Shown here in pieces: positions 43,838 through 52,114 of a stretch of DNA of 64,000 nt. Made by a program: the position numbers and the translations under genes. The notes below the pieces were generated by a model that saw only the letters and a list, made by a program, of their open reading frames with translations, had not been told where the DNA came from and did not search any database. Within the stretch, counting starts at the first letter, position 1; every line of letters begins with the position of its first letter. The stretch is from JACPVF01 sp964502095 (GTDB lineage: Bacteria > Chloroflexota > Anaerolineae > Anaerolineales > Villigracilaceae), in NCBI GenBank assembly GCA_964502095.1, contig CAZCUF010000001.1:62001-126000 (forward strand). The letters are read 5' to 3'.

Positions 43838-44311
43838 ATGGCACAGACCGAAGTGAGATATGGAAACCGCCTCGGCAGGGAAGGGAAAGTGCGTCTAGGC
43901 TGTTCGGCCGCCATTTTCGATGGAACACATCAAAAGGTACTGCTCACGCGGCGCGCGGACAATGGGCTATGGTGTTTGCCGGGCGGCGCGTTGGAAGCGG
44001 GCGAGAGCGCAGCTGAGGCCTGTGAACGCGAAGTGTTGGAGGAAACAGGCTTGAGCGTCCGCGTGACGCGGCTGATCGGCGTGTATAGCGATCCGGATCA
44101 GCTGGTCGTTTATCCCGATGGGTACAAAGCATTTATCGTGGGGTTAAGTTTCGAAGCGGAAATTATCGGCGGCCGGCTGGGGTTGAGCAGTGAAACCACG
44201 GAATTCGGTTACTACGCGCTAAAACAAATCGAGGGCATGGAACTGCTCGGGCATCACAAAGAGCGCATCGAGGATGCTCTCGCGGGACAGGCCTCGGCAT
44301 TTATCAAATAA
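43838..44311 (+). CDS. Nudix hydrolase
   Basis: Predicted 157 aa. The full Nudix box is present: GGALEAGESAAEACEREVLE followed by ETG, fitting GX5EX7REUXEEXGU. These enzymes cleave nucleoside diphosphates linked to another group; SDPDQLVVYPDG and the domain layout resemble ADP-ribose or sugar-nucleotide type members, but the substrate is not certain. TGTGGAGA precedes the ATG. It is convergent with the alpha/beta hydrolase gene, with only 11 bases between the stop codons. Confidence 0.93.
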   Translation: MAQTEVRYGNRLGREGKVRLGCSAAIFDGTHQKVLLTRRADNGLWCLPGGALEAGESAAEACEREVLEETGLSVRVTRLIGVYSDPDQLVVYPDGYKAFIVGLSFEAEIIGGRLGLSSETTEFGYYALKQIEGMELLGHHKERIEDALAGQASAFIK

Positions 44312-44322
44312 AAATCTAACGC

Positions 44323-45063
44323 TCATCTTGAAATCAGAAACGGCAAAACGACTCGCAATACTTCCGGCGCGGCAGTTTGCGGAGCGCTATGGTTGGCATG
44401 AATCAATACGTCGCGCTCCGAAGCACGCGGCGCGGCGGAAATATAATCTTCCATGCCCCAGACGAACAACGCGGGGACATCCGGAATCGCAAAGGGCCGC
44501 GCGCCGCCATCGGGAAGGCATCGCATGGTCTCTTTCAAAATCCAGGCGGGCTGGGAGGTCATCTCTGCATACCATGCCGGGGCCAGGGTATTCGCGCTGA
44601 AGCTGAAACCCAAATAACGAATCAGGAATCGCAGGCGATTCCCCGAAAGCACCCAATTCCCAATTTGCGGAAATATTCGATCCAGATACAGTAATATTTT
44701 CAATCCGGCCGCATTCAAGCCGGTCAGGCGTAATGGGCTAAGAAACACTGCCCGCTCGACGCGCTCGGCATATAACTGCAGATATCGCTCGGCTACGCGC
44801 GCCCCCGATGAATAGCCCAAAATACTCCATCTTTCGATCTTTAGCACGCGCTGTAACTCCACGATCTCTCTCACACATGCATCCAGATAATCTTCGCCCG
44901 TTTTCGGCAAAGGAGAGCGGCCAATTCCGGGTAATTCCGCCACGATCAGGGTAAAATGATCGCGAAGATGCGGACGTAACTCCTCCCAAATGTGAAACGA
45001 AATCCCAAATCCGTGGATCAACAAAAGACAGGGCCCACTCCCATCTATCTCATAACTGAGCAT
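44323..45063 (-). CDS. Alpha/beta hydrolase
   Basis: Predicted 246 aa. The oxyanion strand LLLIHGFGISFHIW, nucleophile elbow GYSSGARV, acid in VWGMEDYISA and His in HANHSAP form a standard alpha/beta-hydrolase triad. Esterase, lactonase or C-C hydrolase roles are all possible. AAGGGCAG lies upstream of the ATG. It shares a short intergenic space with the divergent MGDG-synthase-like gene at 45075. Confidence 0.88.
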   Translation of the reverse strand: MLSYEIDGSGPCLLLIHGFGISFHIWEELRPHLRDHFTLIVAELPGIGRSPLPKTGEDYLDACVREIVELQRVLKIERWSILGYSSGARVAERYLQLYAERVERAVFLSPLRLTGLNAAGLKILLYLDRIFPQIGNWVLSGNRLRFLIRYLGFSFSANTLAPAWYAEMTSQPAWILKETMRCLPDGGARPFAIPDVPALFVWGMEDYISAAPRASERDVLIHANHSAPQTAAPEVLRVVLPFLISR

Positions 45064-45074
45064 CTGCCCTTCCC

Positions 45075-46178
45075 ATGAAAAAAATTCTTATCTTTATTTC
45101 CCATACCGGGGGCGGCCACCTCAGTTTGGGAGAAGCTTTGTACGATATGTTGGCGCACGAGTATGATGTCACCTTGCTCGATCCTCAGCCCAACATCATC
45201 AATTTGCATTATCGCATCGTCAGCCGCCACGCGCTCTGGTTGTGGGAGGCCGAATTCAAATTGTCGGATGGACGCCGCCGTGCGCGTTTGGTGCATACCG
45301 TTTCCAGTCTTCTGCTGGCCGAGCGCGTTGTCAAAGCGCTTCGTCAAACGGACCCGGACCTGGTCATCAGCACTTATCCGTTTCTCACCAGCGAAGTGAC
45401 CTACGCCATGCGCCGCTGGAAGTTGGACCGCCCGCTCGTGATGTTATTCTCCGACCCAAACGGAGTCCACCGCTCATGGCTGACGGAGAAACGCGCATCG
45501 GTCACGTTTGCGCCCACGCGCGAAACGTATCGTCAGGCGCTGAACGCGGGCTTCGATTCCAAACGCCTGCAATTTACCGGCTGGCCGGTGCGCGGGCAAT
45601 TCTATCACGCCCAACCGAACGGCCGCGCCAGAGTTCTCGACAAACTGGGCTTCAACCCGAACAAATTCACGATCTTCATGCAGGGCGGCGGCGAAGGTGC
45701 GGCGAAGTTCGCGCAAACAGTCATGCCCCTGCTGGAGTTGCCGAATGTTCAAATCATTCTGGCCGCCGGAACAAATGAAGGCCTGAGAAAGCACTTTCAC
45801 GGCCATCCCAGCGTTCGTCCCATTCCGTTCACCAAACAGATCGCGCCGTATATGCTGGCCGCAGATGTAGTGATGGGCAAGGCCGGGCCGAATATGATCT
45901 TCGAAGCCGTCACTTTGGAAAAACCGTTCATCGCCACCGCATATATTCCCGGGCAGGAGGAAGTCAATCTTGAATTCATTCAGCGCTACGAACTGGGCTG
46001 GGTCGCGTTGGATTCAAAAAGTCAGACAGAGTTGATCTCGGCGCTTATTCGCCAGCCCGAAAAACTCGCCGCGATGCGCGCCAGCGTGGAGCGGTATCAG
46101 CTGATGAACACGGAAGCCGTACAGAAAATCCCGCGCCTGGTAGGAGATTTGCTGGCAAAAGTAAGTTCGAGAGAATGA
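45075..46178 (+). CDS. MGDG-synthase-like glycosyltransferase (GT28 type)
   Basis: Predicted 367 aa. ILIFISHTGGGHLSLGEALY is the N-terminal loop of the MGDG synthase group of GT28 enzymes. The C-terminal domain has FMQGGGEGAAKF and ADVVMGKAGPNMIFEAVTLE, which bind the UDP-sugar. The family transfers galactose or glucose to diacylglycerol, making membrane glycolipids that can replace phospholipids. With the GT4 enzyme at 3627 it suggests glycolipid synthesis, though the two are far apart. No strong ribosome-binding site; CATAACT about 25 bases upstream could be a -10 box. Confidence 0.86.
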   Translation: MKKILIFISHTGGGHLSLGEALYDMLAHEYDVTLLDPQPNIINLHYRIVSRHALWLWEAEFKLSDGRRRARLVHTVSSLLLAERVVKALRQTDPDLVISTYPFLTSEVTYAMRRWKLDRPLVMLFSDPNGVHRSWLTEKRASVTFAPTRETYRQALNAGFDSKRLQFTGWPVRGQFYHAQPNGRARVLDKLGFNPNKFTIFMQGGGEGAAKFAQTVMPLLELPNVQIILAAGTNEGLRKHFHGHPSVRPIPFTKQIAPYMLAADVVMGKAGPNMIFEAVTLEKPFIATAYIPGQEEVNLEFIQRYELGWVALDSKSQTELISALIRQPEKLAAMRASVERYQLMNTEAVQKIPRLVGDLLAKVSSRE

Positions 46179-46212
46179 GACGCGCCGGGGCAATCACCGT
46201 TTTATAGCTTCA

Positions 46213-46911
46213 TCAACCGATTTGTTTCCACCACACGCCGGTACATTCGGGCAGGATGATCATTTTCTTTCGGCGGATACGTTCGGCCAATTCTTCGCCG
46301 AAGAAAAAACCGGATAATTCAACGGCCTCCTCCAGCGAATCGAAGCGATAATCCGTGCGAATCCATTTATTTTGAAATCCTTTTTCATCGAGCCAGGGAT
46401 AATAATCCGCCAGGTGTTCCAGCTTGACAGGCGCTTCATTTCCCGTTCCCAAAGATTCGAATAAGACGACAAATCCTTTCGGACGCAGGACGCGCTTCAT
46501 TTCATCGAACCAGGTCTCCAGTTCCGCGCGCCAATGTTCCGGGTTCCAGACAGCGAGATAACTTACGCTCCAGCCCGAAACGACCAAATCCGCTGAATGA
46601 TCGTGGACGGGCAAATGACGATGATCGGCTGTTTCGGCTCTCCAATTGGAAAACCCGCCCGCTTCCAGCCGTTGACGACACACGCGCAGCATCTCCTCCG
46701 AAACATCAAAGGCGTGTATGGATTTGGCGCGCGGCGCAAGCAGGAGAGTCAGGCGGCCTGTCCCCGCTCCGAGATCGAGAATATCCAGCCCACTCGGAGC
46801 GACAATCTCATTCAGCGCCTTAATGATATTGCCTTGATGATCCTCATGCGAGACGAGCGCTTCGTACCGATCCCCTTCCGCCTGATAGATTCTTCGTTGC
46901 TGGTCGCTCAT
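46213..46911 (-). CDS. SAM-dependent methyltransferase (type 11)
   Basis: Predicted 232 aa. Motif I is ILDLGAGTGRLTLLLA, followed by IHAFDVSEEML and a VVSGWSVSYLAV strand, the usual class I Rossmann methyltransferase layout. The substrate is not predictable. The ATG at 46911 has GGAGAGTCG just upstream and was chosen over the longer frame to 47019, which would run across the divergent ybaK promoter and start. Divergent from ybaK; it faces the end of the MGDG-synthase-like gene. Confidence 0.88.
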   Translation of the reverse strand: MSDQQRRIYQAEGDRYEALVSHEDHQGNIIKALNEIVAPSGLDILDLGAGTGRLTLLLAPRAKSIHAFDVSEEMLRVCRQRLEAGGFSNWRAETADHRHLPVHDHSADLVVSGWSVSYLAVWNPEHWRAELETWFDEMKRVLRPKGFVVLFESLGTGNEAPVKLEHLADYYPWLDEKGFQNKWIRTDYRFDSLEEAVELSGFFFGEELAERIRRKKMIILPECTGVWWKQIG

Positions 46912-46982
46912 CGACTCTCCTGTTTTCCGTAAAAGTTCAACCATTCTACTTGAGATCGACTCGCCAAAGCAAAGAAATCTCA

Positions 46983-46988
46983 TATAAT
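46983..46988 (+). promoter_or_regulatory. Probable -10 box of the YbaK gene, leaderless
   Basis: A perfect TATAAT ends 6 bases before the ATG at 46995, so the mRNA should begin at the start codon. No Shine-Dalgarno is present. Confidence 0.45.
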
Positions 46989-46994
46989 TGACGA

Positions 46995-47471
46995 ATGTCC
47001 ACACTTTCCCCCGCCGCACAAAAGATACAGAATTTACTGGATTCGCTCGGATACAAATATACCGTCATCGAGCATGCCGAGTCGACGCGCACCGCGCAGG
47101 AAGCCGCCGACCGCGCCGGCTGTGAATTGGGTCAAATTGTCAAGTCGCTGATCTTCAAAGGCAAAACCAGCGGCAAACCGATTCTGGTACTGACCAGCGG
47201 CGCGAACCGCGTGGACGAAAAACGAATCGGCGCATACGCGGGCGAAGCCATCGGCCGCGCCGACGCGGATTTTGCCCGTGCCGTAACCGGCTTCGCCATC
47301 GGCGGGATTCCGCCCGTCGGCCACGCACAAAAAATGGAAACCTATCTGGACGAAGACCTGATGATCTATAAAACAGTCTGGGCCGCGGCGGGCACGCCAA
47401 ACGCCATCTTTGAATTGTCATCTAGCGATTTGCAGAAAATGACCGAGGGGAAAGTAGCGAAAGTCAAGTAA
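46995..47471 (+). CDS. YbaK/EbsC-family aminoacyl-tRNA deacylase
   Basis: Predicted 158 aa. The fold markers VIEHAESTRTAQEAADRAGC, GQIVKSLIFKG with the conserved lysine, and AIGGIPPVGHAQKMETYLDE are typical of the YbaK/ProX superfamily. Members remove wrongly attached amino acids such as Cys, Ala or Pro from tRNAs in trans. Which aminoacyl-tRNA is cleared cannot be told. Translation is probably leaderless. Confidence 0.92.
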   Translation: MSTLSPAAQKIQNLLDSLGYKYTVIEHAESTRTAQEAADRAGCELGQIVKSLIFKGKTSGKPILVLTSGANRVDEKRIGAYAGEAIGRADADFARAVTGFAIGGIPPVGHAQKMETYLDEDLMIYKTVWAAAGTPNAIFELSSSDLQKMTEGKVAKVK

Positions 47472-47561
47472 CGGGGAGCTATTTTTTTACAAAGCGTTTA
47501 CATCTTTGCAATTACCGGCTAACGCGGCCCGAATACAATCTCCTGACGATAAGGAGATCAC

Positions 47562-48554
47562 ATGACAAAGATTCAAAAGGTCATTTCCGCGTTAAGCGCT
47601 TTACTGTTTGCTTCGCTGGCCTGCTCACAGGCAGTTCCAGCGCCCACAGCGCCAACTTCAACCTCGACACCAGCTTCACAGCCGACTTTAACTTCAACTT
47701 CAACGATTCCACCCAGCGGCGACACGACGCGTACGCTCGTCTTCGATGGAATCGAACGCTCGTATATTTTGCATATTCCGCCTTCCTACAATGGCAGTCA
47801 GGCGATGGCATTGGTGCTGGACTTTCACGGCGGGACGGGCAACGCGCAAAACCAACGGCGCGTCAGTAATTTCGATCCGCTGGCGGATGAAAAAGGATTC
47901 GTCGTGGCATATCCAAATGGGACCGGCCTGCTCGATGACGCGATCCTGACCTGGAACGGCGGAACCTGCTGTGGGTACGCGTCCCGCCGAAACGTGGACG
48001 ATGTGGGCTTTGTACGCGCTTTGGTCAATGATGTGCAGGCTATCGTCAAGATCGACTCGAAACGGATTTACGCGGCGGGCCTTTCAAACGGCGGCATCCT
48101 GTTGTATCGTCTGGCTTGCGACGCGTCCGATCTGATCGCCGCCATTGGTCCGGTTTCCGCGACTCAGAACGTCACTTCATGCAATCCAACTCAGCCGGTT
48201 TCAGTGATCGACTTTCACGGCACAGCCGATCAACACATTCCGTATAACGGCGGCCAGGGCGATAAATCCCTGACCGATGTGGACTTCGCATCCGTTAAAG
48301 ATTCGATCGGTTTTTGGGTGAAGTTCGATCAGTGTCAGCCAACGCCCCAAACGGAAACGTTCAAAGATATTAAACACGATATCTACACCGACTGCGCGGA
48401 TGGAACTGCTGTGGAGTTATATACGATCATCGACGGCGGGCATGCCTGGCCGGGCAATACAAGCCCCGGGCGGCCGGGCGCAGATCAGCCTACGCAAAGC
48501 ATTTCGGCCACCCAGCTCATCTGGGAATTTTTCGCCGCACACCCGAAGCCATAA
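47562..48554 (+). CDS. Secreted CE1/PHB-depolymerase-type esterase (lipoprotein)
   Basis: Predicted 330 aa. The signal ends in a lipobox (LLFASLAC) and is followed by ~35 Thr/Ser/Pro residues (TSTSTPASQPTLTSTSTIPP) as a wall-spanning linker. The catalytic domain matches the LpqC/feruloyl-esterase/PHB-depolymerase family: DFHGGTGNAQNQ for the oxyanion hole, GLSNGGILLYRLAC for the nucleophile Ser, FHGTADQHIPYNGG for the Asp region and GGHAWPGN for the His. It would hydrolyse polymer or polysaccharide-linked esters outside the cell. AAGGAGATCAC precedes the ATG; TACAAT at 47534-47539 is a possible -10. Confidence 0.9.
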   Translation: MTKIQKVISALSALLFASLACSQAVPAPTAPTSTSTPASQPTLTSTSTIPPSGDTTRTLVFDGIERSYILHIPPSYNGSQAMALVLDFHGGTGNAQNQRRVSNFDPLADEKGFVVAYPNGTGLLDDAILTWNGGTCCGYASRRNVDDVGFVRALVNDVQAIVKIDSKRIYAAGLSNGGILLYRLACDASDLIAAIGPVSATQNVTSCNPTQPVSVIDFHGTADQHIPYNGGQGDKSLTDVDFASVKDSIGFWVKFDQCQPTPQTETFKDIKHDIYTDCADGTAVELYTIIDGGHAWPGNTSPGRPGADQPTQSISATQLIWEFFAAHPKP

Positions 48555-48592
48555 ATTAACCGGGGATGAGTGAAATAAGGCGAAATTACAGC

Positions 48593-48628
48593 CTACGATT
48601 TGCAATTGGATAATCTTTGTCGTAGAAT
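48593..48628 (+). promoter_or_regulatory. Promoter and possible operator of the tyrosine catabolism operon
   Basis: TTGCAA (48600-48605) and TAGAAT (48623-48628) stand 17 bases apart, a well-formed sigma70-type promoter. A perfect 6-base inverted repeat, CTACGA (48593-48598) and TCGTAG (48620-48625), frames it and overlaps the -10 box, a layout that suits repressor control. The binding protein is not known. Confidence 0.65.
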
Positions 48629-48656
48629 CGCCTTAGATCACTTTTAAGGAGGTACT

Positions 48657-49787
48657 ATGGCAACCGTTACCAAACCTGAAACTCGGCCGATCACCGAAGA
48701 GGGCGATTTTCTGCAAATCAAGTCCATTGATCACGTTCATTTCTATGTGGGCAATGCCAAACACGCTATGTATTACTGGTGGAAAGGGTTTGGCTTCACC
48801 CCGGTTGCGTATTCCGGACTGGAAACCGGCAACCGCGACTTCGCTTCTTATGTCCTGCAATCCGGTCATATCCGCCTCGTATTTTCCGCGCCGTATGGCC
48901 CAACCAGCCCTCTGGCTTCGCATCACATGGTGCACGGCGACGGCGTGAAAGTCATTGCGCTCGAAGTGGACGATGTGGAAAAAGCCTGGAAGGAAACCAC
49001 CTCACGCGGCGGACGTTCCGCCTGGGCGCCGCGCGAGGAGAAAGACGATTCCGGCATCTATCGCACATCCGCGATCTACACTTATGGCGAGACTCTGCAC
49101 GTCTTCGTGGACCGCGACGATTACAAAGGAATCTTTGCTCCCACCTACCGGCCGCTCAAAGATCAGACTGCCGAATCCACAGGCCTGGCCGCGGTCGACC
49201 ATATCGTGGGCAACGTTCCGCTCGGCAAGATGAACGAGTGGGTACGCTTCTATCACGATGTAATGGGCTTTCGCCAACTCCTGCACTTCGACGACAAAGA
49301 CATCTCCACCGAATATTCCGCGCTGATGTCCAAAGTGATGGCCAACGGCAACGGACGCGTCAAGTTCCCCATCAACGAACCGGCCGAGGGCAAGAAGAAA
49401 TCGCAGATCGAAGAATATCTCGATTACTATCTCACGCCCGGCGCACAGCACGTAGCCATGGCCACCGGCGACATCATCACCACAGTCAAGGATCTTAAAT
49501 CGCGCGGCATCGAATTTCTGCGCGTGCCCGATACGTACTATGAAGCACTGCCCGACCGCGTAGGCAAGATCAAAGAGGATCTCAAAGCCATTCACGATCT
49601 TGGCATCCTCGTGGACCGCGACGACGAGGGCTATCTCCTGCAAATTTTCTCCAAACCGATTCAAGACCGCCCGACCATGTTCATCGAGGTGATTCAGCGG
49701 CGCGGCGCCAAAGGCTTTGGCAAAGGCAACTTCAAGGCGCTGTTTGAATCGATCGAAGCCGAACAAGAGCGCCGCGGTAACTTGTAG
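48657..49787 (+). CDS. hppD: 4-hydroxyphenylpyruvate dioxygenase
   Basis: Predicted 376 aa, usual length, with the two vicinal-oxygen-chelate halves: IDHVHFYVGNAKHAMYYWWK and AAVDHIVGNVPLGKMNEWVR. The iron ligands are the His in VDHIVGN, the His in GAQHVAMAT and the Glu in FIEVIQRRG. It turns 4-hydroxyphenylpyruvate into homogentisate with O2, the second step of aerobic tyrosine breakdown. AAGGAGGT precedes the ATG. First gene of an operon that also carries hmgA and a FAH-family gene, so the lineage or its ancestors used oxygen. Confidence 0.96.
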   Translation: MATVTKPETRPITEEGDFLQIKSIDHVHFYVGNAKHAMYYWWKGFGFTPVAYSGLETGNRDFASYVLQSGHIRLVFSAPYGPTSPLASHHMVHGDGVKVIALEVDDVEKAWKETTSRGGRSAWAPREEKDDSGIYRTSAIYTYGETLHVFVDRDDYKGIFAPTYRPLKDQTAESTGLAAVDHIVGNVPLGKMNEWVRFYHDVMGFRQLLHFDDKDISTEYSALMSKVMANGNGRVKFPINEPAEGKKKSQIEEYLDYYLTPGAQHVAMATGDIITTVKDLKSRGIEFLRVPDTYYEALPDRVGKIKEDLKAIHDLGILVDRDDEGYLLQIFSKPIQDRPTMFIEVIQRRGAKGFGKGNFKALFESIEAEQERRGNL

Positions 49788-49800
49788 AATCAATCAGTCC

Positions 49801-50694
49801 ATGAAATTTGCGACGTACACCACCGCTCAGTCCGACCCGAAACCTGGCCTCGTTAAAAATGGCCGGGTGCACTCCCTGCCGTTTCCCGATATGCGCGCTG
49901 TGATCGAAGCCGGCGCGCAATCGGCGGCAGAGCAGGCCTCCACCGCGCCGATTCACATCGCACAGGTTGAGTTTCGCGCGCCGCTCAAACCGACCACATT
50001 ACGCGACGCGTATGCCTTCGAACAACATGTGAAAACAGCCAACCGGAACCGCGGCCGCGACGTGCCCGAAGAATGGTACAAGTTTCCTGTTTTCTATTTC
50101 ACCAATCCGAACAGCATCTTCGGCCCGAACGACGAGATCCCTTATCCGCATTACACCAACGCGATGGATTACGAATTGGAGATCGCCGTGGTGATCGGCA
50201 AAGGCGGCCGCGATATCAAACCCGAGCAGGCGCCGAATCATATCTTTGGCTACACCATCTTCAACGACTGGTCCGCGCGCGACGTACAGCGCGATGAAAT
50301 AAAAGCCAACCTCGGCCCGGCCAAAGGCAAGGACTTCGCTTCCGCCTTTGGGCCGTATATCGTCACACTGGATGAACTGGCCGAGCGCGCTACAGGTCGC
50401 CCCGGCGTGTACGATATGCCGATGATCGCGCGCGTCAATGGCGAGGAGAGATCGCGCGGCAATTTAAAAGACATCTTCTGGTCGTTCGGCGAGATCATCG
50501 CACGCGCATCGGATACCGTGGATTTACTGCCAGGGGACGTGATCGGCTCGGGAACGGTCGGCACCGGCTGTCTGTTGGAATTGACGCGGAGCCAGGGGCC
50601 GTGGCTTCAGGCCGGGGACGTAGTCGAGTTGGAGATCGAAGGCATCGGCGTTCTGCGCAATCAAGTCGGGCCGAAGCTATCGCCAGGAGCATGA
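49801..50694 (+). CDS. Fumarylacetoacetate hydrolase family protein
   Basis: Predicted 297 aa. The metal-binding acidic residues lie in MDYELEIAVVIGKGG and FNDWSARDVQRDE, and the GDVIGSGTVGTGCLLELTR stretch is typical. Between hppD and hmgA it is most simply fumarylacetoacetase, cutting fumarylacetoacetate to fumarate and acetoacetate, but family members include other hydrolases and decarboxylases. The ATG at 49801 starts the conserved MKFATYTT; the longer frame begins inside hppD. TAGAAT at 49785-49790 stands 10 bases before the ATG. The stop overlaps the next start as TGATG. Confidence 0.87.
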   Translation: MKFATYTTAQSDPKPGLVKNGRVHSLPFPDMRAVIEAGAQSAAEQASTAPIHIAQVEFRAPLKPTTLRDAYAFEQHVKTANRNRGRDVPEEWYKFPVFYFTNPNSIFGPNDEIPYPHYTNAMDYELEIAVVIGKGGRDIKPEQAPNHIFGYTIFNDWSARDVQRDEIKANLGPAKGKDFASAFGPYIVTLDELAERATGRPGVYDMPMIARVNGEERSRGNLKDIFWSFGEIIARASDTVDLLPGDVIGSGTVGTGCLLELTRSQGPWLQAGDVVELEIEGIGVLRNQVGPKLSPGA

Positions 50695-51566
50695 TGAAGA
50701 AAATCCCCGTACTTCTCGCGCTGACGATTCTCCTTCTGGCATGCAATGTGCTATCCGTGCCCGCCACACAACAGTTTAACACTGTGTCCACAATGGCCGC
50801 GCCAACAGAACAAGCGCCAACCGCGCCGGCAACCGCCGCGCCGACTGGAATTTCGCTGGTTTTTCAAAACGTCAGCATCGTGATTCCGACCGGACTCGCC
50901 AGCGGCGCCCAGTCGCAGGAAATTGCGGCTGTCAACGACGAGGGCGGCGCGCCGTGGGAGGTTGGCCCCGCGCACATGACGATCACGCTGACCGACTACA
51001 TCGCCGAACGCGACGGTTTGCTCCAGCCGACCATTTATATTTATCCGGCGGCGGAGTTTGCGGCCATGAGCCCGGGCGCGGCCAATAGTTTGCCCCGTCT
51101 GAAAGCGATCTTGGCCGATCCTTCCATGCCGCTCACGCACGATACTTTGCCGAATGTTCCGTTTTATAATGCAGATCAAATCGTCGCCGTGCAAACGCAA
51201 CGCCTCCCGTTCAAAAGCGGATCGGGCGTGCGCGTCGTCGCTCAATACGCGCAGGGAGTTGGGCCGATCAGCAACGAGGGTTTGCTGTATCACTTCGAAG
51301 GCCTCACCAGCGACGGCGCATATTACATCATCGCGACCCTGCCCATCAACGCGCCGTTCCTCGCTTCCACTTCCGACCCTGCCGCGCCTCTTCCCTCCGG
51401 CGGAATCCAATTTCCAGACCTGAACAATGTCACCGATCCGTCTATTTACACAAACTATTTACAAGCCGTGACAGACAAATTGAACGCGGCCGCGTCGGTC
51501 GCGTTCCAGCCGACTTTGACCGCGCTCGATGCATTGATCCAATCCATCGCCGTATTTGCGCATTGA
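50694..51566 (+). CDS. Lipoprotein of unknown function inside the tyrosine operon
   Basis: Predicted 290 aa. MKKIPVLLALTILLLAC is a lipoprotein signal, followed by a Thr/Ala/Pro-rich linker (PTEQAPTAPATAAPTG). The body (GISLVFQNVSIVIPTGLASG, HMTITLTDYIAERD, VVAQYAQGVGPISNEGLLYH) is beta-rich with no family I can name. The ATG at 50694 overlaps the previous stop (TGATG) and has AGGAG 4 bases before it; an ATG one codon earlier is too close to the site. Why an exported protein sits in a catabolic operon is unclear. Confidence 0.72.
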   Translation: MKKIPVLLALTILLLACNVLSVPATQQFNTVSTMAAPTEQAPTAPATAAPTGISLVFQNVSIVIPTGLASGAQSQEIAAVNDEGGAPWEVGPAHMTITLTDYIAERDGLLQPTIYIYPAAEFAAMSPGAANSLPRLKAILADPSMPLTHDTLPNVPFYNADQIVAVQTQRLPFKSGSGVRVVAQYAQGVGPISNEGLLYHFEGLTSDGAYYIIATLPINAPFLASTSDPAAPLPSGGIQFPDLNNVTDPSIYTNYLQAVTDKLNAAASVAFQPTLTALDALIQSIAVFAH

Positions 51567-51584
51567 GGATTGTGGAGGCATCCC

Positions 51585-52103
51585 ATGGACAAACGACGCG
51601 ACTTGGCCAGCGAAACAGGTTTATACACCTACGATGTATTCAACATTCTACTTAACTACGAGGTCACGCGCCTGCAACGCTACCCGGGCCCGCTAACTTT
51701 ACTGCACATCGCCCTGTCCACCAAAAGCCTGCCGGAAGATGCAAAAACCCGGGCGTCCAAAGCCATGACCGAACTTCTGAACCGCGCTCTGCGCGTCTCC
51801 GATGTTCCGGCTCATTACAACGATGAATATCTCGTCCTGCTTCCCAATACCGATGAAGCGGGCGGGCGCGCTGTAGCTGAACGCATCCTGGGGAGCTTCC
51901 GCACCACACAAAGCCTTTCCACAGGCCGCCTTGCCAAAGTCAATGCTTTCATAGGTCTCACCTATAAACCGGGCGGCTCCTCGCTCTCTGCCAATCACCT
52001 GGTCGCCGAGGCCGCGGTCGCCATGAACGAAGCGCGCACGCGGCAATCTTATACCTACGTTGCCTTCTCGGATATCGCCGGCGACCTTCCGCAACCAAAA
52101 TAA
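51585..52103 (+). CDS. Degenerate GGDEF-domain protein
   Basis: Predicted 172 aa. The pattern NILLNYEVTRLQRYPGPLTL, then LLNRALRVSDVPAHYNDEYL and VLLPNTDEAGGRAVAERIL follows a GGDEF domain. The active-site loop reads HYNDE instead of GGDEF, so diguanylate cyclase activity should be lost. It could bind GTP, c-di-GMP or a protein partner. GGAGG lies before the ATG at 51585, which begins 18 bases after the lipoprotein gene; hmgA follows 11 bases later. Confidence 0.78.
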   Translation: MDKRRDLASETGLYTYDVFNILLNYEVTRLQRYPGPLTLLHIALSTKSLPEDAKTRASKAMTELLNRALRVSDVPAHYNDEYLVLLPNTDEAGGRAVAERILGSFRTTQSLSTGRLAKVNAFIGLTYKPGGSSLSANHLVAEAAVAMNEARTRQSYTYVAFSDIAGDLPQPK

Positions 52104-52114
52104 AGGAGATTCAA

